From Sulfurospirillaceae bacterium (lineage in GTDB: Bacteria > Campylobacterota > Campylobacteria > Campylobacterales > Sulfurospirillaceae): a stretch of DNA of 5,753 bases. Where the stretch lies: contig JAQWCT010000169.1 in assembly GCA_028705785.1 (NCBI GenBank), forward strand, positions 1 to 5,753. The letters are read 5' to 3'. The notes below the pieces were generated by a model that saw nothing but the letters and a program-made list of their open reading frames with translations, had not been told where the DNA came from and searched no databases. Positions 1 to 5,753 of the stretch are shown piece by piece; position 1 is the stretch's first letter; the number at the start of each line of letters is the position of its first letter. The position numbers and the translations under genes were made by a program.

Positions 1-1
1 C

Positions 2-1408
2 TTTAGCCTATGGGAAAGTTTATGGTGGGGGCTCAATATAGGATTTACTTTAGCACTTTTAGCTTATTCTATCCCTGCTTTTTTAGGGAGTAAAGATAAG
101 TTACTCACATTTTTCTTTAGTGCTCACATCATAAGTGCACTTGTGTTTCAAATGGGCTTCAATGGTACTTTGTATATTCTATATGTTAACCCAGACTATA
201 TCAGTAATATCATTATCCTATCTGTCATTTTACTTGGATTTTTCAATGTCCTTGTGATACTCCGCTTTTTAGCCATTATCAATCACAAAAGAGGAAGCGT
301 TTGGTATGGTATGTTATCGATATTGTTCTTGTTGATGATAGATTTTGGATTGCTTGTACTCTCCATATATGACATTGTTTTATTTCAGCATATGGCTTAC
401 TTTAACATTACGCTTGAACTTTTAAGATGTATCGTCTGGTTCTCATTTCTGCCTCAAATCATAAGTCGTTCACATAAAAAAATCTTTTATTATCTTTTTT
501 CAGGGTACACCATGATGTTTATACCCTACTTCGTTTTCGTCTTATACTCTTCTGGATTGATTCAAAATAATGTTATCGTTACCTATGGCTTTTCAGTTGG
601 AATCTTGCTTGAAACTTACTTTTATTCACTGGGGCTTACGCAATATATTCGTAAACTAGAATATACAAAAATCAATCAAGAAAAACTCATTAAGCTTCAA
701 ATGCGTTTTACCTCTATCGGTAGCATTATTGGCAATATTGCACATCAATGGAAAGTACCACTAATGAGAGCTGGGGTATTGCTTGCTGAAACTGAAGCGA
801 TGATTCATCTTAAAAAAGAGACGGCACTGAGTGAAATTCAGCATAACATCATTCCACAACTAAGAGAAAGTCATAATTTTATGCAAAATACCATAGATGA
901 ATTTTATGCACTCTATCGCCACACAACACAAAAAACTATCTTCAACCCGTACCACTCACTTTACAATGTTTGGAATATGCTCAGTGCAAGAGCCATTAAT
1001 GCCAACATAAAATTAGAAGTCATTGATAGACAGGATATTGAAATTGAAAATTATGAGCACCACTTTTGTCATCTTCTTATGATTATCCTTGATAATGCGA
1101 TTAATATCGCTCATAAAAGACAAATAGCTCAATCATCCATTTTTGTCTCTATTCAAAAAGAGGCAGAAAAACTGCTGGTAACGATTGAAGATACTTGTGG
1201 AGGTATCGAACAGGCCTTGATAAAATCCATCTTTCATTCTACAACTTTCACCCATGAAAGTGCCCCAGAGTATGAGGGAATGGGGCTTTTTATATTTAAA
1301 ACCTTATTGGAAGTGAAATTTGCAGGATTGGCAACAGTGAGTAACGCTTCACAAGGAGCAAAATTTGAGATAGCCATACCACTGTATCCGCCCAGTGTAA
1401 ATTTTTAA
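2..1408 (+). CDS. 7TMR-DISM-type membrane sensor histidine kinase (5' end outside window)
   Basis: This is the C-terminal part of a membrane histidine kinase. The frame is open from base 2, so the GTG at 143 is internal and not the start. About seven hydrophobic segments are visible: two before base 143 and five at roughly residues 22-44, 53-75, 85-105, 113-137 and 143-163 (counting from the GTG codon). The last one ends in a 'LLETYFYSLGL' stretch typical of the 7TMR-DISM membrane module. A short coiled linker leads to the dimerisation/phospho-acceptor helix with H-box 'IAHQW' (His201, bases 743-745), the form common in Campylobacterota kinases. The ATPase part has N-box 'LDNAIN' (Asn318), G1 box 'DTCGG' (Asp350) and G2 box 'EGMGL' (378-382). 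The ATP-binding region is diverged but keeps the key residues. Family knowledge predicts a periplasmic DISM sensor domain upstream of the window. No response regulator is seen in the window, so the partner is unknown. No terminator follows it. Confidence 0.88.
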   Translation, partial: FSLWESLWWGLNIGFTLALLAYSIPAFLGSKDKLLTFFFSAHIISALVFQMGFNGTLYILYVNPDYISNIIILSVILLGFFNVLVILRFLAIINHKRGSVWYGMLSILFLLMIDFGLLVLSIYDIVLFQHMAYFNITLELLRCIVWFSFLPQIISRSHKKIFYYLFSGYTMMFIPYFVFVLYSSGLIQNNVIVTYGFSVGILLETYFYSLGLTQYIRKLEYTKINQEKLIKLQMRFTSIGSIIGNIAHQWKVPLMRAGVLLAETEAMIHLKKETALSEIQHNIIPQLRESHNFMQNTIDEFYALYRHTTQKTIFNPYHSLYNVWNMLSARAINANIKLEVIDRQDIEIENYEHHFCHLLMIILDNAINIAHKRQIAQSSIFVSIQKEAEKLLVTIEDTCGGIEQALIKSIFHSTTFTHESAPEYEGMGLFIFKTLLEVKFAGLATVSNASQGAKFEIAIPLYPPSVNF

Positions 1409-1411
1409 AAA

Positions 1412-1428
1412 CGGAACTTCTTTTGCTT
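1412..1428 (+). promoter_or_regulatory. sigma-54 (RpoN) promoter for the J-domain gene
   Basis: The sequence CGGAACTTCTTTTGCTT has the invariant GG (1413-1414) and GC (1425-1426) separated by exactly 10 bases, as sigma-54 -24/-12 elements require. The flanking bases (GGAAC and TTTTGCTT) match the form seen at flagellar class II promoters of Campylobacter and Helicobacter. Transcription would start near 1438, giving a leader of about 25 bases before the ATG at 1463. It begins four bases after the kinase stop codon. No upstream activator site was identified. Confidence 0.72.
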
Positions 1429-1462
1429 AAGGTAGCATATCTATCTTAATAAAGGAAACCCC

Positions 1463-1969
1463 ATGCGTTTGCATCTGAGTTCTGATTGTATCACGGTCAA
1501 TATCCCTGAACACTCTTCACATTTCTTACATGTAAGCCAAACTTTGTCTCAAAAATTTACCAAATCTTTTTGGGTTAATGAAACACTCATTAATCTCTCG
1601 ACTCCCAAAGAAAAAGAAAAACGCAAAGCATTTTTGACCTCTTTATACTATACTTGCGCCTTTGCCTCACAAACACAAAACCTAGCTTTTTTACAAAAAC
1701 TTATCGCTATGCACGACAAACCTATCAAAGTAGTCAAAAAAGGGGCACAAAAAATTATCTCTTATCAAACCCCTACATTAGAAAAATACTACAAGATTCT
1801 TGAAGCCTCACAAACAGAAAGTCTCCAAACTATCCGAAAAAAATACCTTCGCCTCGCAAAACTCTATCACCCTGACCACCAAGACAGCTCATGTACGAGG
1901 AAATTTCAACAAATCCAAGAGGCCTACGAAACCATCAAAGCCCAAAAACGCAAAAAAATAGCCGCCTAG
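1463..1969 (+). CDS. Small J-domain (DnaJ-like) co-chaperone protein
   Basis: This 168-residue soluble protein has its J-domain at the C-terminus (about residues 108-161), the reverse of classical DnaJ. The domain runs from 'YYKILEAS' through a basic helix II to the intact HPD motif (136-138) and an 'FQQIQEAYETI' helix III. It should therefore be able to stimulate the ATPase of a DnaK-type Hsp70. No Gly/Phe region, zinc-finger or substrate-binding domain of DnaJ/CbpA is present. Residues 1-105 are a lineage-type domain that I do not recognise; they probably choose the client. There is no signal peptide or membrane segment, and the C-terminus is strongly basic (KRKK). The ATG at 1463 is supported by AAAGGA at 1451-1456, six bases upstream. 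A sigma-54 promoter precedes the gene, implying regulated, possibly flagellar-class, expression. No strong terminator follows, so read-through toward the tRNA is possible. The J-domain call is firm; the client is unknown. Confidence 0.88.
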   Translation: MRLHLSSDCITVNIPEHSSHFLHVSQTLSQKFTKSFWVNETLINLSTPKEKEKRKAFLTSLYYTCAFASQTQNLAFLQKLIAMHDKPIKVVKKGAQKIISYQTPTLEKYYKILEASQTESLQTIRKKYLRLAKLYHPDHQDSSCTRKFQQIQEAYETIKAQKRKKIAA

Positions 1970-1993
1970 AGCTTTTCTTAAGCTACGCTTGGT

Positions 1994-1999
1994 TAGAAT
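1994..1999 (+). promoter_or_regulatory. Probable -10 box of the tRNA-Ala gene
   Basis: TAGAAT lies 19 bases before the first tRNA base, which places the transcription start near 2006. There is no convincing -35 hexamer, only the T-rich stretch at 1973-1979. This is normal for housekeeping promoters of Campylobacterota. It sits in the 49-base gap after the J-domain gene. Confidence 0.5.
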
Positions 2000-2018
2000 C
2001 TCATTTCCACATTTATCT

Positions 2019-2094
2019 GGGGTGTTAGCTCAGCTGGGAGAGCGCAACGCTGGCAGCGTTGAGGTCAGGGGTTCGATCCCCCTACACTCCACCA
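2019..2094 (+). tRNA. tRNA-Ala (anticodon GGC)
   Basis: This is a complete 76-base cloverleaf with an encoded CCA end. The acceptor stem GGGGTGT pairs with ACACTCC and includes a G3-T70 wobble, the classic identity element read by alanyl-tRNA synthetase. The D arm is GCTC/GAGC, the anticodon stem is CAACG/CGTTG, and the loop CTGGCAG gives anticodon GGC, which reads GCC and GCU alanine codons. The variable loop is short, and the T arm AGGGG/CCCCT carries the standard TTCGATC loop. No rRNA genes are adjacent, so this is a stand-alone tRNA rather than the rRNA-spacer tRNA-Ala(TGC). Confidence 0.98.
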
Positions 2095-2172
2095 TTTATC
2101 TCATCATTCGAAAAAATCCCTCATGGATCATCTCTTAAAATCTCAAACTAGGGCAGTTTCAATAATCAAATA
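2095..2172. other. Intergenic gap between tRNA-Ala and the convergent signalling gene
   Basis: This stretch has no supported gene. A five-base stem (AAACT 2145-2149 with AGTTT 2155-2159) is too weak to call a terminator. A plus-strand open frame begins at 2123 but runs antisense into the large minus-strand gene and has no ribosome binding site. No duplicate of the tRNA 3' end was seen, so there is no sign of an integrated element in this window. Confidence 0.5.
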
Positions 2173-2207
2173 TCTTGAGGTTATGGCACTCATCCATAAC
2201 CTCAAGA
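2173..2207 (-). terminator. Hairpin at the end of the PAS/GGDEF/EAL/CZB gene, likely terminator
   Basis: A perfect 14-bp inverted repeat (2173-2186 with 2194-2207, 7-base loop) begins in the last codons of the minus-strand gene, so its TGA stop (2202-2204) lies inside the stem. On the minus strand the stem is followed by ATATTTGATTATT, a T-rich but broken tract, consistent with a moderate intrinsic terminator. On the plus strand the stem is followed by AAGAATTCC with no T-run, so it is a poor terminator for the tRNA, although it may still stop or protect that transcript's 3' end. Confidence 0.6.
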
Positions 2208-5030
2208 AAGAATTCCTTCTCGTAGTTTTTCTATCAGAGCATGACTTAGGGTATGCAATTCGTTCATACGGGATAGTGCTTCTGCTTTTTGTCCTAAATA
2301 AAATATCTCTAACAATGCTTTTCCCACTTCATGAATACGCTCATGGATAAGTCCAATGTCATCAAACCAATCATCCTTACTATGGATAATCTTTCTTTTT
2401 TGCTCATACCACATACCAAATCTGCATAAATGTGCATCCATTGGCAGATGCGATTCTTTCTCTCCTTTAAAAAAACTCTCTAGTGCTGTTATCCATACTC
2501 GATGTTCAATTTCTGCAAATAATAGAGGTAATGTTTCTGGATTGACCGTATGATTTTGCCATGATGTCCATTTTATATCTGGTTTCCATGACTGAATCCA
2601 TTTTGGAAATTCATATGATGGCATGGGTCTAGCAATTCCATATCCTTGAGCCCATTCACAGCCTAATGCCAATAATAATTCTCCATGTTCTATCGTCTCA
2701 ACACCCTCTGCAATAACATTTCGGCGAAAAGCTTTTGCTAAACCCAAAATACCCTCAATAATAGCAAGATCATCAGGATCGCTGAGCATGTCTCGTACAA
2801 AACTTTGGTCGATTTTAAGTAACTCTGCTGGTAGGTGTTTAAGGTAAGTCAAAGAAGAATAACCTGTTCCAAAGTCATCAAGTGCAAAATGTACTCCTAG
2901 ATTGTGACAACGATGGATGACATCAGAAACTTGTGATATATCTTCAAGTGCGCTGGTTTCTAATATCTCTAATTCTAAATTGCAAGGGTCAACATCACTA
3001 TGCGTCATCAACAATTTCTCCAAGCGTTCTACAAAATTGCTCTGTTGCAGTTGGTATCCTCCCACATTGACACTAATGGGGATACTTAGACCTAGCTCAT
3101 GCCACTGCGCTATCTGAATTAAAGCTGTTTCAATGACCCATTCACCTAGTGGAATACTCATAGGATGATTTTCAAGAATAGGCAAGAAAGCTGAGGGTTG
3201 CAATAACCCATGTTTAGGATGTTGCCAACGAATAAGTGCTTCTGTACCAATCACTTCGCCCGTTTTCATATTGACCTTGGGTTGATAGTAGAGGATAAAC
3301 TCTTTTTGCTCTATCGCTCGTACAATATCTTCTAAGCTTTCTCTTTGCGCTTTGAGTGCACCATCTTGAACAATATCAAATAATGAATAGTTATTTTTGC
3401 CAGTTTGCTTTGCTAGGTACATCGCTTGGTCAGCTTGGCGCATCAATTGATCAGCATCCATACCATCTTGAGGATAAAAGGTCACACCGATACTGGCTGA
3501 AACTTGCAGTGAAATCTCTCCTACCTTAACACTGCGAGAAGCTGCTTGTAAAAGTCTCTCTATCAATGGTTTACAATCTTTATTTTCCTCCAAATCAACT
3601 AGAACAGCGACAAACTCATCGCCGCCAAGCCTTGCCATCGTATCACCCTCACGAAGTGCTTCTCTCATATATTTAGCAAGAATAATCAATAATTCATCAC
3701 CAACATTATGACCATAAGTATCATTGACCACTTTAAATCCATCTAAATCAAGATAGACCACTGCTAGTTGCTTACCTTGTCTTAAGGCGTGTGCCATCGC
3801 CTGTTTAAGTCTATCTGCAAGGAGTACACGATTGGGAAGATTAGTAAGAGCATCATAATGGGCGATATGTTCGAGTTGTTGCTGATGTTGTTTCATCGTT
3901 GTAATGTCGGTGAAGAGGGAAACATAATGTTGTATTCGACCATGGGCATCATGCACTGCACTGATTGTTTGCATTTGAGCATACACTTCACCATTTTTGC
4001 GTCTATTCCAAATCTCTCCGCTCCATTGCCCTTTTTCCGCAAGTGTCTGCCACATCTTCGCATAATATTTTGCCGAATATCTACCCGATTTCATGAGGCG
4101 AGGTGTTTGCCCTAACGCTTCTTCTTTGCTATAACCAGTGATAAGTGAAAAAGTATCGTTAACATCGATAATAACCCCTTGGTCATCCGTAATGGCAATA
4201 CCTTCCCTTGCATGTGTAAACACATTTGCTATCAATTTTAACTTTTCTTCTATACGCTTTTTTTCTGTAATATCAGCGATAACGCCTACTAAGCCGAGTT
4301 CTTCTCCATTAATTCCATAAAAGCGTTTACCCGTTAAGTGCCCCCAAAAAATGGTCTCATCAGCACGCCAATAAGCTCTCTCAAGATCAACCGAATGAAC
4401 TTCACTACACAAGAGTGCTAACATTTTTTGTCGCCCTATTTCTCTTTCATTTGGGTGGATAAGCGCCACATATTCCATTGTGATGAGCTCTTCAATTGAC
4501 CATCCAAACATATCCGCCATACGCTGATTGGCATGAACAATATAGCCTTGTCTATCTACTAGAAAAATAGCTACACTCGAAGTATCAAATATCTGTTTAA
4601 GCAATGTTTTTCGCTTTATCAGCTCTTGATTTGTCTCAAAAAGCTCTTTTTCGGCTCTTTTTTTCTCTGTAATATCACGAAGAAGTACCAAAAGAAAGAT
4701 TTTTCCATCCAATACTGTTTGGCTAAGTGCGACTTCAACCATAAATTCGTTTCCCTGTGAATGTAAGAAAACCCATTCAAATCGTTTAGTTTCGCCACCT
4801 AAGACTGCTTCGATAATGTTTCTTTCTTTATCACAAGACAATTGTCCATCCAGTTGGACTTTTGGAGAAAGCTCTGAGGGAGAGCGATTAAGCAAAAAGG
4901 ACTTGTTGTCATAATCAAATAGTTGAGTTGCCGCAGTATTGCAATCTATAAAATGATTATCATGCATAATAAACATTGCTTCGGGGGAGTGTTCAAATAA
5001 CGCCGTAATAAGTTTTTTCATGTATCCCAT
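2202..5030 (-). CDS. PAS-PAS-PAS-GGDEF-EAL-CZB cyclic-di-GMP synthase/phosphodiesterase
   Basis: This 942-residue cytosolic protein has no membrane segment. Three PAS/PAC units span about residues 3-120, 142-256 and 264-378, each ending in a 'DIT' motif. GGDEF (about 386-548) has the exact GGDEF signature (469-473), metal Asp428 in 'YLDLDGF' and an RxxD inhibitory I-site (460-463), so diguanylate cyclase activity with product feedback is expected. EAL (about 566-805) keeps Glu597, Asn655, Glu688, Asp718-Asp719, Lys739, Glu775 and Gln795, so c-di-GMP hydrolysis is also expected. The C-terminal 838-935 is a CZB domain with His843, Cys869 in 'CRFGMW', His896 and His900, the usual 3-His/1-Cys zinc set. 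Which activity dominates cannot be read from sequence. The start may be Met1 (5030), which has no Shine-Dalgarno, or Met4 (5021, 'MKKL'), which has GGGA five to eight bases ahead. The gene has its own promoter and a hairpin at its end, so it is probably monocistronic. Confidence 0.93.
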   Translation of the reverse strand: MGYMKKLITALFEHSPEAMFIMHDNHFIDCNTAATQLFDYDNKSFLLNRSPSELSPKVQLDGQLSCDKERNIIEAVLGGETKRFEWVFLHSQGNEFMVEVALSQTVLDGKIFLLVLLRDITEKKRAEKELFETNQELIKRKTLLKQIFDTSSVAIFLVDRQGYIVHANQRMADMFGWSIEELITMEYVALIHPNEREIGRQKMLALLCSEVHSVDLERAYWRADETIFWGHLTGKRFYGINGEELGLVGVIADITEKKRIEEKLKLIANVFTHAREGIAITDDQGVIIDVNDTFSLITGYSKEEALGQTPRLMKSGRYSAKYYAKMWQTLAEKGQWSGEIWNRRKNGEVYAQMQTISAVHDAHGRIQHYVSLFTDITTMKQHQQQLEHIAHYDALTNLPNRVLLADRLKQAMAHALRQGKQLAVVYLDLDGFKVVNDTYGHNVGDELLIILAKYMREALREGDTMARLGGDEFVAVLVDLEENKDCKPLIERLLQAASRSVKVGEISLQVSASIGVTFYPQDGMDADQLMRQADQAMYLAKQTGKNNYSLFDIVQDGALKAQRESLEDIVRAIEQKEFILYYQPKVNMKTGEVIGTEALIRWQHPKHGLLQPSAFLPILENHPMSIPLGEWVIETALIQIAQWHELGLSIPISVNVGGYQLQQSNFVERLEKLLMTHSDVDPCNLELEILETSALEDISQVSDVIHRCHNLGVHFALDDFGTGYSSLTYLKHLPAELLKIDQSFVRDMLSDPDDLAIIEGILGLAKAFRRNVIAEGVETIEHGELLLALGCEWAQGYGIARPMPSYEFPKWIQSWKPDIKWTSWQNHTVNPETLPLLFAEIEHRVWITALESFFKGEKESHLPMDAHLCRFGMWYEQKRKIIHSKDDWFDDIGLIHERIHEVGKALLEIFYLGQKAEALSRMNELHTLSHALIEKLREGILS

Positions 5031-5059
5031 TCATAAATATATAAAAATAATTTTCACAT

Positions 5060-5088
5060 ATTATACTCAATAAAACCCATCAATTCAA
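5060..5088 (-). promoter_or_regulatory. Sigma-70 promoter of the PAS/GGDEF/EAL/CZB gene
   Basis: On the minus strand a TTGAAT -35 (5088-5083) and a perfect TATAAT -10 (5065-5060) are separated by 17 bases, the ideal spacing. The start of transcription would be near 5053, giving a leader of about 23 bases to the first ATG or 32 to the ATG at 5021. It faces away from the rightward gene at 5212. Confidence 0.68.
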
Positions 5089-5148
5089 CATTCTAAACAA
5101 TAAATGCTTCCTTGCTATAAAAAATAAATCTAAGTTATAAATGAACAC

Positions 5149-5175
5149 TTTTTTTTAAACTCAGCACGATATAAT
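5149..5175 (+). promoter_or_regulatory. Probable promoter of the rightward gene at 5212
   Basis: A perfect TATAAT (5170-5175) sits 13 bases downstream of a run of eight T (5149-5156). There is no -35 consensus; a T-rich tract in place of the -35 is typical of Campylobacterota vegetative promoters. The start would be near 5182, leaving a 5' leader of about 30 bases. The overlapping CGATAT (5167-5172) resembles a FliA -10, but no matching -35 is present at the proper distance. Confidence 0.5.
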
Positions 5176-5191
5176 TTAAAAATAATTTAAA
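5171..5191 (+). repeat. Two 10-base direct repeats, 11 bases apart, at the transcription start
   Basis: ATAATTTAAA occurs at 5171-5180 and again at 5182-5191. The 11-base period places both copies on the same face of the helix, overlapping the -10 box and the predicted start site of the gene at 5212. This could be an operator for a regulator, or simply chance in AT-rich DNA. Confidence 0.5.
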
Positions 5192-5211
5192 TACCACTAA
5201 AAATGATAACT

Positions 5212-5753
5212 ATGACACACACTATCCAAAATGCTATTCTTATTTTAAATTATGACAATGCGATAGAAGAAGCTAAAAATACTATTTTTGCCAATACTAT
5301 TGCCAATTTTAAAACCCTAATTGAAGAAAAGCAACTCAAAGGCGTTTTCATTTCTCTGCGCAATATGACTTATCCTAAAGAAACATTGCATTTAGAACAT
5401 TTAATTAAGCTACTCTCCAAAGTAAGCCAAAAAATTACTGTTCCTATTGCTTTTGGAGATTATTCTAAGGCACTCTTTCATCTTTTACAACCTCTGAGTG
5501 CACAAACATCCTTAAAACTTTTTCAAAATATCAATACCGCCATTCTTTTTCTCAATCCAAAATCATTCAAAAAAGATCTCAGTATCTTGCTCTTTGAAGA
5601 AGAAACGACCAATGCGGACAAGCTCTCTATTGAGCTGGGAAAATTAGGATATACCATCATCCACGCTAAGGACATGGAAGATTTTAAACACAAAGCATCT
5701 TTGAAAAACTATGATATGACGATTACCCAAAATGCTTTCAATCTTTCACAAAG
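5212..5753 (+). CDS. Uncharacterised signalling protein, STAS-like plus degenerate receiver domain (3' end outside window)
   Basis: The first 180 codons of a gene run open to the window end. Residues 1-115 alternate short strands and helices: 'NAILIL', 'GVFISLRNMTY', 'ITVPIAFGDYS', and a closing 'LKLFQNINTAILFL' that resembles the last helix of STAS domains. Residues 122-180 look like the start of a response-regulator receiver: strand 'ILLFEEE' with acidic residues 129-131, a helix, 'GYTIIHA', then 'YDMTITQ'. There the phospho-acceptor Asp is replaced by Gln173, so phosphorylation at that site is not expected. Similar multi-domain proteins in this phylum are sometimes annotated as chemotaxis (CheX-like), but the diagnostic part would lie beyond the window. 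There is no signal peptide or membrane helix. No Shine-Dalgarno is visible before the ATG at 5212 or before an in-frame ATG at 5203, so the start is uncertain. It is divergent from the c-di-GMP gene. Coding status is secure; domain calls are inference. Confidence 0.75.
   Translation, partial: MTHTIQNAILILNYDNAIEEAKNTIFANTIANFKTLIEEKQLKGVFISLRNMTYPKETLHLEHLIKLLSKVSQKITVPIAFGDYSKALFHLLQPLSAQTSLKLFQNINTAILFLNPKSFKKDLSILLFEEETTNADKLSIELGKLGYTIIHAKDMEDFKHKASLKNYDMTITQNAFNLSQ

Noticed and set aside
143..145. GTG as the start of the histidine kinase
   Set aside because: The same frame is open back to base 2 and encodes two further hydrophobic helices needed for a seven-helix membrane module; no ribosome site precedes the GTG.
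1433..1438. TAGCAT as a sigma-70 -10 box for the J-domain gene
   Set aside because: It is a poor match without a -35, whereas the sigma-54 element a few bases upstream has full spacing and context.
2019..2172. tRNA-Ala as an integration site for a mobile element
   Set aside because: No second copy of the tRNA 3' end, integrase or other mobile gene is visible in the window.
2123..2350. Small plus-strand ORF after the tRNA
   Set aside because: It runs through the hairpin and antisense to the CZB-coding part of the minus-strand gene, lacks a ribosome site, and its protein resembles nothing.
3789..4115. Plus-strand ORF of 108 codons
   Set aside because: It is a shadow of the third PAS domain and GGDEF start on the minus strand, with Cys/Ile-rich, non-protein-like composition.
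5149..5156. T8 tract as a phase-variation switch
   Set aside because: Phase-variable tracts in this phylum are typically longer G/C runs; T-rich stretches are a normal part of its promoters.
5167..5172. CGATAT as a FliA (sigma-28) -10
   Set aside because: No TAAA-type -35 lies at the expected distance, and the overlapping TATAAT explains the site.

Overview
The window looks like chromosomal DNA from a Campylobacterota (Epsilonproteobacteria) bacterium, most likely a free-living, Sulfurospirillum-like or related genus. The reasons are low GC content, T-rich promoters, the 'IAHQW' style of histidine-kinase H-box, a sigma-54 promoter of the GGAAC...TTGCTT type, and the density of PAS/GGDEF/EAL and 7TM signalling genes. 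The genus call is inference; no search was run.

Layout, left to right. (1) Positions 2-1408 (+) hold the 3' part of a membrane histidine kinase with a 7TMR-DISM-like seven-helix region; its start lies outside the window. (2) Four bases after its stop is a near-ideal sigma-54 (RpoN) promoter. It drives 1463-1969 (+), a 168-residue protein with a C-terminal J-domain and an intact HPD motif. (3) A tRNA-Ala(GGC) gene lies at 2019-2094 (+), with a TAGAAT -10 box just upstream. (4) A 107-base gap contains a 14-bp perfect hairpin that overlaps the stop codon of the convergent minus-strand gene. (5) Positions 2202-5030 (-) encode a 942-residue soluble c-di-GMP enzyme: three PAS domains, GGDEF (with I-site), EAL, and a C-terminal zinc-binding CZB domain. 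(6) A 181-base AT-rich divergent intergenic region carries a TTGAAT-17-TATAAT promoter for the minus gene and a T-tract/TATAAT promoter for the rightward gene. (7) From 5212 to the window end (+) is the 5' part of an uncharacterised protein with a STAS-like N-terminus followed by a receiver-like domain that lacks the phospho-acceptor Asp.

How the genes fit together: this is mainly a sensory region. The kinase senses at the membrane, the PAS/CZB c-di-GMP enzyme senses in the cytosol (probably redox, small ligands and zinc), and the divergent STAS/pseudo-receiver protein looks like a signalling or chemotaxis-type adaptor. The two most interesting points are the sigma-54 promoter in front of a J-domain protein, which in this phylum suggests co-expression with flagellar class II genes, and the CZB zinc site fused to a GGDEF-EAL protein whose two catalytic halves both look intact.
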